In this document: piece by piece, positions 1 to 10,250 of the stretch
Numbering within the stretch: the stretch's first letter is position 1
Layout: each line of letters begins with the position of its first letter
From: Misgurnus anguillicaudatus
Lineage: Eukaryota; Chordata; Actinopteri; Cypriniformes; Cobitidae
NCBI RefSeq assembly: GCF_027580225.2
Contig: NW_027395277.1
Span: forward strand, 62,001 to 126,000
Length of the DNA: 64,000 bases
Direction: 5' to 3'
Notes under the pieces: generated by a model
Told to the model about the DNA's origin: nothing
What the model saw: the letters and a program-made list of their open reading frames with translations, nothing else
Databases searched by the model: none
Program-made: the position numbers and the translations under genes

Positions 1-230
1 AAATATTTGTATTTTTACCATTTTCCTTTGTATTCAACAATGCAATTTGGGTAACTAAAGTTATGTTAGGCTATGGTCAGCTCTTACTCACCTAATGAAT
101 GAAACCACTGTCCAGCCCTCTGTATTTATCAGCTTTCACTGAAATCACAATGTGACTATTTAGCCTTATAGAGCAATCTTTTGATATATAATCACAAAGA
201 TGCAAACATGAGCCTCAATATTTAATTTAC

Positions 231-631
231 CTTAATGTGTCTATTGGAATATACACCCCATCATCCTTCTCTTGTCCCACTCCAGAGTCTTCATGTCTTG
301 ATGAACACAGACACACTTTCACCAAAAAAGAAAATTAAACGTTACAGAAATACATTTTTAAATATGTTTTTTATGTAAAGGTTCTAACATCAGGAAGACC
401 AGATAACCAAATTCGATTACTTCATTATAATATGATCACAGTTATTCTTAAGCTGATAGAAAACAGCTAATTTAATATCAATATAACGTTAATTGTCACA
501 CATTACGTTACACACGAATCACGTAAACGTTTGCATCCCTTTATACGTTTGTTAGACATTTAAACAAAAACATTTTTATGATTGGAAAAGCTTAAATATT
601 TAAGTTCAGGTACTTACTGGTTATCTTTCAT
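231..631 (-). CDS. Possible first two coding exons of an unidentified minus-strand gene
   Basis: I do not recognise this gene. On the minus strand an ATG at 631-629 is followed after 14 coding bases by a strong donor (GTAAGT, 617-612). A second exon, 296-231, has an AG acceptor after a T-rich stretch and a GTAAAT donor at 230-225. Joining them in phase gives an open acidic peptide of about 26 residues (start MKDN, then HEDSGVG, ending IPIDTLR). A CCAAT-rich block lies directly upstream, as expected for a first exon. The rest of the gene would lie left of the window. The remaining DNA of 1-620 shows no other coding signal. An alternative upstream acceptor (gtgaaag) would put a stop in frame. 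The call is inference from splice signals and open frame only. Confidence 0.33.
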
Positions 632-699
632 CCTGCTGCCTTTGAAATCTGTGTCCGTTATGATTGATTGACGCGGTGTAACTGCTACTCCGACGGTAA

Positions 700-815
700 C
701 CCCGCCTATTGGTTAATTTGATTGGCCGCCGCTCGGTTTCCGTTAACAGGAAAGCTCGTCTTCTGTTATGTGATTGGCCAGTGGCACTCCCCTTTTTTGA
801 TTTGATTGGCCATCT
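700..815 (-). promoter_or_regulatory. CCAAT-rich putative promoter of the minus-strand gene
   Basis: Four ATTGG pentamers, which read CCAAT on the minus strand, occur at 708, 721, 773 and 805, a density far above chance in this AT-rich flank. They lie 80-180 bases upstream of the putative minus-strand ATG. NF-Y sites at this distance are common in TATA-less vertebrate promoters. No TATA box is seen. Promoter function is inferred. Confidence 0.35.
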
Positions 816-851
816 CAATCATTTTTGACAAGGTGTTCAACGTAATGCTGA

Positions 852-978
852 GTTGCAGGAACTGACAAACGGATGACGTTAAAATACCGCGAGAGTGATT
901 TGAAATCAGCTGTCCATGATCTTTCGCGTCGCTCTCGCAGTACTTTGATGTCATCCGCGTGTAGGTTCTTGTTGCAAT
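852..978. repeat. Palindromic TGACGTCA/CGCGAGAG hairpin element, copy 1
   Basis: An imperfect inverted repeat. The left arm carries GGATGACGTTAAAATACCGCGAGAG (split: GGATGACGTTAAA then ATACCGCGAGAG) and the right arm carries CTCTCGCAGTACTTTGA then TGTCATCC. The outer arms pair GTTGCAGGAAC with GTTCTTGTTGCAA. The same palindrome occurs at 2383-2544 and 51169-51336. Class unknown. Confidence 0.7.
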
Positions 979-1628
979 GCATAAATAAACTGCGCATCCT
1001 TAACGTAACGCGAATGTTAACCGATACAAAGATTTTTATCTTTTTTAACACTTCGGCAGGCAAAAGCACAGTGAAACATATTGTTTATTTCTGCAGTATC
1101 TAACATTTGATTGTACACAATGATAGTTTTACTTAGTCATTGAAGTCAGAAATCTTCAGCAGGAACAGGGGCGGATCTACCGGGGTGGCACAGGGTGGCA
1201 ATTGCCACCCTAAATAAAAGCATTGCCACCCCATATGCCACCCCAGCCCTGGTATCCTAATATATATAATATATACCCGAGTAGGCTCTTTTAACCAGAA
1301 AGGCAATGTAGTTTTCTCTGCGTGTGTTTAGGGGTGGGAGACACATATCTGACGATGATTGGTGTGTGTGTGTCTTAGAGGGGGTGGGACAACCACATAG
1401 CTGATGATGATTGGCTTAATTTCCATCGTTAGCCAACCAGAGGCAGCAGAGTTCATTTACAAGCACGAACAGTCAGTCAGAGCAGAAAGTCGTTTACAGT
1501 GTAAAAAAGTCTGTGCAGTCTTGTCAACTTGGTCGCTATATTAAGAAACTTTTTAGACCCCTTTAGCGACTTTATTAAAAAACGACTAGGACAAATCTAG
1601 CAATCTTTTCTGGCGTGGTTGGAAACTT

Positions 1629-1898
1629 TTGGAAACTGCCGTGAAAGCATGCATCACCCCATCCAAGGCATTCACATGCAGCCCGGTTCTCGCGCTGCAG
1701 TCCATCCGTGATCCGAGTCGCACAAACCCGCGACAACAGAGCGATGGAAAGTACAACGAGCTCAAAACAAAGGTAGCGGACGCAAGCACAAAGTATAAAA
1801 AGCACAAACGTTACTTTTCCATCGTTGAGGTGAAAGGCAAGAATGTTTATGAATGTGCAACTTATGCCCATGAAGAGAGAGTCTCTTCACGTCTGTAG
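1629..1898 (+). pseudogene. Short open frame in the hAT element, possible transposase N-terminal remnant
   Basis: An 89-residue open frame lies about 460 bp inside the left end of the hAT element. Its middle (KHKRYFSIVEVKGKNVY) vaguely resembles the region just before a BED zinc finger in some hAT transposases, where a tyrosine-phenylalanine pair precedes the first cysteine. The Cys-x2-Cys pair itself is not seen, and the frame ends soon after. No DDE or hAT dimerisation region follows. It may equally be chance. Weak call, listed because it is the only candidate coding sequence in the element. Confidence 0.2.
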
Positions 1899-1986
1899 CA
1901 AGTAATTCTGATCTAATAAAGCACCTCACATCATCACATGCTGGCAAAACATTAGTGTTTTCTCTTTAGTGTCTTTAAGTGATTAA

Positions 1987-2740
1987 GGCTCTGTTTACAC
2001 GTACATGGTTATTTTTAAAAACTGAGAGATTTACCTTCGTTTGTGCCCCTCGTTTACACGCAAACGGAGAACTCGCCTCTGAAACCGATTGTTTCTAAAA
2101 ACTCCGGCCAGAGTGGAGATCTTGAAAATCTTCGGTTGCACGGTTGCATGTAAAGTGAGACAAACGGATGTTTAAGCAGGCAACGTCACAGAGTATGCGC
2201 CAGAGCTCGCACCTACGTCAAAAGTGCGACCTATGTTTACATGTGACTGCTACTCTGAATGCTTCCAAGATCACATTTATGTTCGTGCAAACTCGTTTCG
2301 TGTGTTTGTATTTGCAAATACAGCTGCTCCATTATGTCGAGGAGCAGAGACGAGTGCTCGGAGGTCAGAAATTTTACGCGTGTTTGACTTCATGCGGCGC
2401 TGAAAGAACCGACGGACGGATGATGTCAAAGTACCGCGAGAGCGATTCGAAATTAGACCTCTACGGGTGATTCCTCAACTCGCTGTCGCGGTACGTTGAC
2501 GTCATCAATCACCTACTGCAACAACTCCTACCTCCAACATGAAGAACCAGTTCACGTCACCACCAGCGCTGCCGGTGATTGGCTTACGTGGGCTTGAGCG
2601 TCTCTTGACGGCAAATATGCACGGGTACGTGTACATAAACACTTTTCTGAAAACTGACATGTGTGCACGATATTATTTTTGAAACCGGAGAGGTTGAAAT
2701 GTCCGCTTATGAAAATAGCCGTCCACGTGTAAACATAGCC
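1987..2740. mobile_element. Harbinger-type non-autonomous element nested in the hAT, TAA duplication
   Basis: It starts GGCTCTGTTTACACGT and ends ACGTGTAAACATAGCC, a 16-bp inverted repeat with one mismatch. TAA flanks it on both sides (1984-1986, 2741-2743). A 3-bp TWA duplication fits PIF/Harbinger. The interior has further TTTACACG repeats and carries hairpin copy 2 (2383-2544). A truncated inverted copy of the same family is at 10411-10791. No protein is encoded. Confidence 0.75.
2383..2544. repeat. Palindromic TGACGTCA/CGCGAGAG hairpin element, copy 2
   Basis: The arms run from TTGACTTCATGCGGCGC through TGATGTCAAAGTACCGCGAGAG (split after CAAAG) to CGCGGTACGTTGACGTCATC and CAACATGAAG. 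The outer DTTCATGC/GCATGAAG-like ends match copy 3 at 51169-51336 closely. It lies inside the Harbinger-type element. Confidence 0.7.
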
Positions 2741-3470
2741 TAAGTTGAGCATCACATCAGCAAATTAGAGTACTGAATACGGTCATATTTTACAGATAAC
2801 TGTTGCATCAGGATAAAAATACAAAAGTTAAACTGTTGATTGTTTAATATTGCCTGAGGAAGTTGCTTGGTAGTTAAAACAACTGAACTGCACGTTTGTG
2901 TACAGTAAGCAGTAAATATCTTTGAAGCAGTTCTTTCTAGAGTTAGCCGCCCGTCATGTCTTGTTAGCTACTGCAGCAATCAAAATATTCCAAACGTGCA
3001 TATATGAAATCGCTCGTTATGATATAGTCTTCATTAAGGAGACAAAACTATTCAGTGTTGTGTATGTTTAGAAAGCTTGAAAGACAAAACTTAACGATAC
3101 TATGAAAAGAAGGCTGATATCCATTTTTTTAACCAAAAAGAATAGAAAAATCAAATACTATGGGAGTGGAAGGTACAAATAAAACAGAAAAAATATGTTG
3201 TGGAAGGGAAAGGAGTAGATGAAGTCATGAAAGAATGAAACATATGGATGGCAAATAGCTAAAAGAAGTGAAAAGACTGAAATCCATCATGAAGTGAGTG
3301 AAAGGATTAAAGAAGAGGGTTATGATAGAAAGAGATGTGTGCCTTTCAAATATGTTTTACATTAATATAAACTAGGCAAACCTATTTTATTTATATAACA
3401 GTCTTTATACCATTATGTTCAACCTTGCTCATCATGGTTACAGTCAGTGTTTTTAGATATTGGTAAGATG

Positions 3471-3929
3471 TGTCAGGTGTGGGGAAGACAGAACCCAAGT
3501 GCAGACAGCTCTCAACCAAAAACACTTTTATTATATAACAAAAACACCCTCGAGGGGGTAAAACAAAGACAATAATCCAAAAGAATATTATAACATGACA
3601 CTAAACAGGGCAGGATGTGACAAAACAAGAACACAAGACATCATCATAGATGAACAATGATCCAGCACGAGACAGTAGACACAAGGGCATTAAATAGGGG
3701 AGAACTAAACAAGGGAACAAGCACACACAGGTGAAGGGAGTTAACTAATAATGAATAATTAACAAGGGAACAAGGGGGCAGGGTTAAGACTTAAGACAGG
3801 AGAGCCAGAGGTACACAAACACAAGCCACGTGACTCTCCACACAAAACAAGACAACAGTAATAAGGGCTGCCATGATCCTGTCACATGAAACAAGGGAAA
3901 ATACATACAGTGCTGACAGGATCATGACA
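3471..3929 (-). repeat. LTR (left copy) of the young LTR element
   Basis: 459-bp direct repeat with TGTCA...TGACA ends, matched by 4746-5204. Read on the minus strand it contains an AT-rich TATATAATAAAA stretch that could serve as TATA or polyadenylation signal. Confidence 0.9.
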
Positions 3930-4240
3930 GTACGCCCCTCTTAAGGGACGCCTCCTGGCGTCCCCAGGAAACAGTACATAACACAAGGCATGACATGACA
4001 TAAAGACAAAGTCCATGGGGCAAAACAGTGCCAGGGATCCGGACCCCCAAGACAAGAAGCGGGACACCTGTCACCGCAAGGAAGTGGGCTTGGGATCCCG
4101 CGCCGCTCTAGGCTCACCGGCCAGCCACGCCCACGCAGGGCTCGCCAACCAGGAACACGCCCGCAGAGCTCGCCGAACAGGCACGCACCTGCGGGGCTCG
4201 CAGACCGGGAACACTCCCACGGAGCTCGCCGACCAGGAAC

Positions 4241-4425
4241 AGGCACCTGGAACTCTCCCTCCAAAAAGCCGGCACTCGCGGCAAGCCGTCTGGGAAGCAG
4301 GAACTCCTCCTTAGCTCCCCAACCAGAACAGGCACCTGGAACTCTCCCTCCAAAAAGACGGCACTCGCGGCACGCCGTCTGGGAAGCAGGAACTCCTCCT
4401 TAGCTCCCCAACCAGAACCGGCACC
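4241..4425. repeat. 89-bp tandem repeat, two copies plus a partial third
   Basis: The sequence from AGGCACCTGGAACTC to CTCCCCAACCAG occurs at 4241 and again at 4330, with the start of a third copy at 4419. The GC-rich repeat forms the core of the LTR element's internal region. The surrounding 4100-4240 has looser repeats of GAACACGCC and GAGCTCGCC. Confidence 0.8.
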
Positions 4426-4745
4426 AAAACAGCCATCCCGGAACAGGAACCCACGGCTAACAGTCCCGGGACGCGTGCTCGCGTTCACACTGCCAAGGAT
4501 CTCGCGGCTCCCTGAACAGGAACGCCTTCTTGCAGTCCTCCCTCCAGGGACCCGCGGCTCACCGACCAGGAACACGGGCCTCACGTCTCGCCGCCCGGGA
4601 ACGCAGCCACGGCTCACCATACCGGGACACGGACACCAAACAAGACGACACCAGATGACAGGAACACACTTGACGGACGCGAAACTAAACTTGGTAAACA
4701 AAACAAAAGAGCTGTCTGCTGGGTTCTAGAATGGCTGGATCATTC

Positions 4746-5204
4746 TGTCAGGTGTGGGGAAGACAGAACCCAAGTGCAGACAGCTCTCAACCAAAAACAC
4801 TTTTATTATATAACAAAAACACCCTCGAGGGGGTAAAACAAAGACAATAATCCAAAAGAATATTATAACATGACACTAAACAGGGCAGGATGTGACAAAA
4901 CAAGAACACAAGACATCATCATAGATGAACAATGATCCAGCACGAGACAGTAGACACAAGGGCATTAAATAGGGGAGAACTAAACAAGGGAACAAGCACA
5001 CACAGGTGAAGGGAGTTAACTAATAATGAATAATTAACAAGGGAACAAGGGGGCAGGGTTAAGACTTAAGACAGGAGAGCCAGAGGTACACAAACACAAG
5101 CCACGTGACTCTCCACACAAAACAAGACAACAGTAATAAGGGCTGCCATGATCCTGTCACATGAAACAAGGGAAAATACATACAGTGCTGACAGGATCAT
5201 GACA
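4746..5204 (-). repeat. LTR (right copy) of the young LTR element
   Basis: 459-bp partner of 3471-3929, same ends, no difference seen by eye. In the inferred minus orientation this is the 5' LTR. Confidence 0.9.
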
Positions 5205-5476
5205 AGATGTGTGTATTAAGACAAAGGGTGCTACAGTAGAGATGCTAAAGGTAGCTGCTTGGGTACTTATATATAGGAACATTTGTTGTTGCCTGTTTTT
5301 ATGTTATAAAAATTTGAAGTCCAGTGTATACACCGCATATAGTATATACAGTATATAATTTTTTGTATCCACGACAACCATGCAGGGATGCTTACTTCAT
5401 TGCCACCCCTCGTAGTTCTCATGCCACCCCCTTGCCACCCCATAAATAATTTTCTAGATCCGCCCCTGAGCAGGAA

Positions 5477-6002
5477 TAAACTCCTGCTACAATGAAAATC
5501 GCTCAAAAGCAAGTTTGAATAGAAACGATCCATGGTGCTTCTCAAAGCAATGTTATAGAAACTTTTAAATTCAGAAAGAAAAACTTCTGGAAGTTCAGGG
5601 TCATTTGAACAAAATAATCTTGACCCATGATCTGAAGGCAAGTTTATGTGATTGAAATGTAGACAAACATCATTGTCCAAATATATTAGTTTCTTTTAAT
5701 ACAAAACTAACTATTTTATTTAATAAAGGTTAAATTAACATTAAGATTAAGATAGCCTGAAAATCCTTCAATTCTTATAATTATTTATTATAAATCAGTA
5801 TTTTAAATGTGGCTTACAATCACTAGACTGATCTGGGCCACATACCTCCCACCCACAACTGGCCCAAATATTATCTGCCATCATGGATCCAGTGCCATCA
5901 TTGCCACACCTGGCCCATACTTGGCTGACATGTTGCATGCCGTTGCCAGCAGCACTCCAGCAGTGCCATCATGAGGCCACATTCGGGCCGAGTCTGTCTG
6001 CT
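5477..6002. other. Non-coding stretch with an unclassified tract of short GCC-rich motifs
   Basis: 5477-5820 is AT-rich with no gene signal. 5820-6000 contains repeated short words such as CTGGCCCA and AGTGCCATCAT, which look like the remains of an interspersed repeat. I cannot classify it. Confidence 0.4.
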
Positions 6003-6004
6003 AT

Positions 6005-6277
6005 CCCTACTGAAAAATCCAGCTAAGACCAGCATAAGCTGGTAGCTGGTTTAAGATGGTTTACGCTGGTCCTACCAGCCTGACAAAGCTGGTCATGCTG
6101 GTGGGCCAGCTGGTCTTCCAGCCTGACCAGCTAAGTCCAGCTAGACCAGCTTAAAAAGTGACCAAAACACAGCTAGACCAGCCTGCTACACCAGCAAAAC
6201 CAGCTAAAACCAAGCTAGAGACCAGCTAAAACCAGCTCACCAGATTATGCTGGTCTTAGCTGGATTTTTCAGTAGGG
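6005..6277. mobile_element. Palindromic CCAGC-rich MITE
   Basis: It begins CCCTACTGAAAAATCCAGC and ends GCTGGATTTTTCAGTAGGG, a perfect 19-bp inverted repeat that continues imperfectly inward. The 273-bp interior is almost entirely ACCAGC/GCTGGT words, so the whole can fold on itself. The dinucleotide AT flanks both ends. It is structurally the sibling of the element split at 10820/17151. A Tc1/mariner-type 2-bp duplication is possible, but superfamily is uncertain. Confidence 0.75.
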
Positions 6278-6279
6278 AT

Positions 6280-7400
6280 CTAACCAAAATCACACACACA
6301 CTAAAGCAAAAAATATTTATCCAACCACATTTAAAAACAGTCTGGGGGTGGACATTCATCTTATTGCATTGGTTTTCATTTCTGATTTTATTGTATATGA
6401 GAGGTTGTAGTGAGCTCACATTTTCTGAAACAATGAAGACTAAGGTATTGAATTAAACAGGAAAATATCAGGCATGCATTCCTACCACTCTAAATGTCCT
6501 AATAATATACAAGAAAGGGGCTAAATAATTGACCAAAAATTTGTTTAACCAAAAAATCCTAGCTTGCATTTTTTTCCATCAGAGTGCAATTTTTTGTGTG
6601 TTTAGTATTGTGTGGAATTGGCAAAGACCTGGTGGTTGTTTGTGAAAGCTTTACAGACAATATTAATATTGCCTAGCCATTTTCATTATTTCACAGACTT
6701 ATTACACATCAAAGTGGAATATGACATTGACAAAATATTAAATAACCTTGTCTAATAGTCTGACATTATTGTGGCATAGTATCAGGACATCCTTGTGTCT
6801 GTTGCGCACGGCTAGGGGCGAATGGCCGGATAATGGGCCTATTTGGGAGAAAGTCCAGGGCTGTTTTTAGCCCCAGTCGTCCCTGCAGAACAGTATAACA
6901 CAGTTTTGTATGTGAACAATGCAATTCTATAGACTATTGACGGAGGTTTTCCTGAGATTTTTTTCTCTAATGTTTGAGACCTGACAGGGTAAAGATGTAA
7001 TTTGTCTTACCTCCCTTAAACTCATCATCTCTCATTTTGTCTTCCCTTTCCCTGCTTTGCACAAAACATTTCTGATGTCCATCATATGCGTCAATAGTGA
7101 TTGGGTGAAAATAAGATTATCATTATTATTTAGAAACTTACTTTAGTCTCGTCATGTTTTCATAAACCAACTCAATCGCGTGGCGTCACATGAATTGGTG
7201 TGTGGACGCGGACATGAATTGGTGCATGCACGTGTCAGTGCGACTGCTGTGTCGCTTTTTCAAACGTGAATTGGGTAACTACATTGCATATAGATCCGTT
7301 TTGTCGCGAGTACCTTTTTAAAGGAATACACTAGTTAACTGCTAAAATGTAAACTTGAGATTTACACCAGGGCACAAAGATTTACACTGGGGCAAGTAGT
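6280..7400. other. Non-coding, no gene recognised
   Basis: AT-rich DNA with no open frame of interest. At 7405-7424 there is a lone CAGGGGCGTCGCTAGGCCCC (minus strand), which looks like one end of another hAT element. No partner end was found. Confidence 0.4.
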
Positions 7401-7425
7401 AAAAGGGGCCTAGCGACGCCCCTGG

Positions 7426-7826
7426 GTGGTTGATTGCACTACCCTTGACAGCAGTTCGCAACTGACGAACCCTTGTGCGGATATCGGGAAGCTGCTGCTT
7501 TCCCTCATCCGGTGGCAGCAGGACGATTTTCTGGGATCGGGGGTACAAATGGGTCCACCACCTTCACGCAGAGAGGTGATCACTATGGATGCCTCCCTCT
7601 CGGGTTGGGGGGGCCTATGGCAGCATAAAGGGGAGAACAGTTTGTGGGACCTGCACCTGCAAAGGTGCCACATCATGTCCTGGAGCTACAGGTAATTTTT
7701 CTGATGCTCAAGCACTTTGAGGCGGCACTGGTATTATTTGATGACAACAATACAATTAGAAAACAAAATACAGCCATTTCTGCCTTTTTTTCTTTAAACA
7801 GAAAAGCAAGCTGCACCCTTTATTAA
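7426..7826 (+). pseudogene. DIRS retrotransposon fragment (RNase H region)
   Basis: The plus-strand frame at 7426-7695 contains ITMDASLSGWGGLWQHKGE, followed by LWDLHLQRCHI and, after a frame change, VIFLMLKHFEAAL. This pattern (catalytic Asp in MDAS, then the strand-helix with W-LH) is the RNase H start of vertebrate DIRS elements, as also seen at 22430-22560 in this window. The upstream frame lacks the reverse transcriptase, and the downstream D of the RNase H is degraded (LVLFDDNNT). It is therefore a short, dead fragment about 740 bp upstream of the SNTX exon. Its source is a different DIRS lineage from the element at 18478, judging by the divergent residues. Confidence 0.7.
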
Positions 7827-8202
7827 ATTTCATCTTTCATTCCGAATGGAAAAGTACATGGACCCATCTAGAATATTCAGGACAAATTATAGAACTGTGT
7901 TTTAGACACACTATGGGAAGCTTTGTTTTTAGTATTATTTTAATTTCTCTCCAATTAAAAAAAAACATGTGTGATTAATTCATTGGTTTAGTTTTTTGTA
8001 GTTTTTAACTCAGATTTAAAATATGATAAGGCAGTCATAGCCTAGAGTGCTTAAAAAGTCTGGCTTGTAACCCGAGAGTTGTTGGTTAGAGTCTTATGGC
8101 TGATAGGTTGTGACACTTGAAAGGATGGGTTTAATGTAGAGGTCACATTTCGAGTACTGACAAAAACATGTCACTTTCAGAATCAAAAAAGTGAGATGTT
8201 AA

Positions 8203-8480
8203 AGGAACAGTATGTAGGATTGTGGCCAAAACTGGTATTGCAATCACAAAACTTGAGGCTAATACTGGTACTGCAATCACACAACTGGTTACCAATAGAC
8301 AAAATGACAACATAAACATCAGTTGAGGGCTGCAACTCCACTTTTTAAATGACAATATCTTGGCCAGACCACTGTTGTCAGTGATATAAGTATTTAAAAT
8401 GAAAAGGATTTCCTAATGTCTAGTGACATATCAGGGCCATTTTATGATTAATTTATATAAATTTCTTACATACTGTTCCT
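8203..8480. mobile_element. TTAA-flanked MITE
   Basis: AGGAACAGTATGTA at the left and TACATACTGTTCCT at the right form a 14-bp inverted repeat, with TTAA on both sides (8199-8202 and 8481-8484). A TTAA duplication suggests piggyBac-type or related mobilisation. The 278-bp interior has no coding potential. It ends about 80 bp before the SNTX exon acceptor. Confidence 0.75.
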
Positions 8481-8562
8481 TTAATATAAAAAATATAAAA
8501 ACTCTGTTATATCAACTGTTTCAGATACAAAAAAATAAATAAATCATGTTTTGTTCTTACAG

Positions 8563-10244
8563 GAATCACATTGTGGGGTGAAGAAAAGCTCAAGCAGAGT
8601 GTTCGATCTCATCCCCAAATTAATACAAATTTCGAAGTTACAGCTTCAGACTCCATTGAAGAAAAATCTAACTTATTGAACATTGAAGCCTCTATGAAAT
8701 TGAGTCTGTTGGGTGGAATGATCAACGTAAGCGGTGCCGCCAAATATCTCAATGACACCAAGAAGTCTTTCAATCAGCAGAGACTGACTCTACGTTATCA
8801 TTCAACTACCAGGTTTGAAGAACTGAGCATGAACCATTTAGCATCTGAAAATATAGCTCACCATGAGGTGATTGATCACGATACAGCAACACACGTGGTG
8901 ACGGCAGTGCTGTACGGAGCTGACGCCTGCTTTGTGTTCGACAGAGAGGTTTCTTCAGATGAGGACAAAACTACAGTGGAAGGAGAAGTGAAGGCAGCAT
9001 TTGATAAACTCAAAAAAATATCTGTAGATGTAAATGCGAATCTAAAAATGGATGACGCTCAAAAGAATGCGGTGCAAAAATTCACTGTCACTTTCTATGG
9101 TGATTTTCAGTTGCCGTCTAATCCGACTTCATTTGAAGATGCGATGAATGTTTATGCTGAACTTCCCAAACTGCTGGGAGAAAACAAAGATCAGGTGGTT
9201 CCACAGAGAGTATGGCTGTATCCCCTGAGCAAACTTCAGTCAAAAGTTTTAAAACTTCTGAAGGAAATCAGCATTGATTTAATCAATGACATAGAACCAG
9301 TTTTAGAGAGTTTAAATACAACTGCAATGAAGTGCCGTGATCTTCTGAAAGACTCTCCTGCTTCAACTTTTACTCCATTTCAAAATAAAATAGTGCAGAT
9401 GAAGCAGAACTGTAAGAAATACAAGTTGAGTCTCATGAAGAAACTCAGCTCTCTGTTGCCTCAGATCCGTGGAGATAAGATTGAAGACACAGCACTGATA
9501 GATCTACTGAAAGATCATCATGAATCTCCATTCAGAAAAAGTGAGCTTGAAGAATGGTTGAAGGCGAGAGAGAAAGAGTCAGCGATCATTAAAACATTGC
9601 TCAGACAGCTGGATAATTGTGAGGCTGAAGACAACCTACATGCGATTTTGATGGATCTAGAGGTTGAATATCTGGTCAGCTACACATTCACATCATTGGA
9701 CTGGCCAGATGCTCTCCTATCTAAACAATTGACCTACCTAAGATCTTCAACAATGAGAAATAAAAATGACCCTGACTCCAAGAAGGAAACATCATGGCTC
9801 ACCCCTGCCATCCACACGACTATGAGGAGCAACTTGGAGATGTTTAAGAGCTTGATTGATTTAAAAAAAACAGCCAAGTTTATTGTGTCATCAAAACAAA
9901 TAGAGGATCATCCAGGTTCCTGCATTCTCCTGTATGAAGGTGGATCTGTTGAAGCTGTTTGCTTCACTCTTCCATCACGGCCGGCTGGTCCAATCATAGC
10001 AGAGGTTAAAGGTGACAGTCTGGTTATAAATGTGATGCCCTCAACATGTCCTGCTACAGAGGAACTCAGGTTACTCTACAAAATAAAGCAAGAGAAGATC
10101 TGGACATCTCAACTTGTGCTGAAGGACCAAAATACTGTAACTCTGACTGATCTGAGACCAGGCACTGAATATGAGATTAAATGTGAACTGTTGAGGAAAC
10201 TCAACTACACCACTGAATCTGATGTGATCACAGTTAAAACTGAG
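8563..10244 (+). CDS. SNTX-family (stonustoxin/MACPF-like) core plus FN3 domain, single large exon
   Basis: One open frame of 560 codons lies between an AG acceptor (8561-8562) and a GTATGA donor (10245). The frame would end at a TGA inside the intron, so it is an internal exon and not a whole protein. Family features by residue from 8565: a MACPF/CDC-like pore-forming fold at about 1-255 (conserved TASDSIE, LNIEAS, GGAAKYLND-type segments), a helical region to about 370, a thioredoxin-like region to about 465, and a fibronectin type III domain at about 467-556 (LRPGTEYEIK). Venom members end in PRY-SPRY, which is absent here. Most fish SNTX-like genes are not known venom components, so toxicity should not be assumed. 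The start-codon exon was not found upstream. A downstream exon joins in phase 0. Confidence 0.88.
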
Positions 10245-10250
10245 GTATGA

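Larger units (their letters stand above)
3471..5204 (-). mobile_element. Young non-autonomous LTR retrotransposon (TRIM/LARD-like)
   Basis: Two direct repeats of 459 bp (3471-3929 and 4746-5204) appear identical by eye. They begin TGTCAGG and end CATGACA, and the whole is flanked by AGATG on both sides (3466-3470, 5205-5209), a 5-bp duplication typical of LTR integration. The internal 816 bp is GC-rich and has no protease, reverse transcriptase or integrase. On the minus strand the frame next to the right LTR reads DPAILEP, which resembles a Gypsy gag start, so minus orientation and a Gypsy origin are inferred. The frame soon closes. Identical LTRs imply a recent insertion. It lies within the hAT element. 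Confidence 0.88.
1166..5468. mobile_element. hAT DNA transposon with 8-bp target duplication (nested host for two other elements)
   Basis: The element begins CAGGGGCGGATCT and ends AGATCCGCCCCTG, a perfect 13-bp terminal inverted repeat. It is flanked by identical 8-bp copies of AGCAGGAA (1158-1165 and 5469-5476). This TIR form and the 8-bp duplication define the hAT superfamily. Both subterminal regions contain several GGGTGGCA/TGCCACCC motifs in opposite orientation, a likely transposase-binding array. Of 4303 bp, about 750 belong to a nested Harbinger-type element and 1734 to a nested LTR element. No intact transposase is visible, so it is non-autonomous or decayed. About 730 bp (2741-3470) is AT-rich with no recognisable content. 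Confidence 0.9.

Noticed and set aside
4114..4701. 195-residue minus-strand frame in the young LTR element
   Set aside because: Low-complexity Gly/Arg/Pro/Val text arising from GC-rich 89-bp tandem repeats. No gag, protease or RT motif.
7405..7424. End of a hAT element (CAGGGGCGTCGCTAGG on the minus strand)
   Set aside because: No matching second end or 8-bp duplication was found, so no element was called.
8045..8125. tRNA-derived SINE-like segment (CTTGTAACCCGAGAGTTG, then GGTTAGAGTCT)
   Set aside because: The A box is unclear, the B box differs from GGTTCGANTCC, and no tail or duplication is visible. Too weak.
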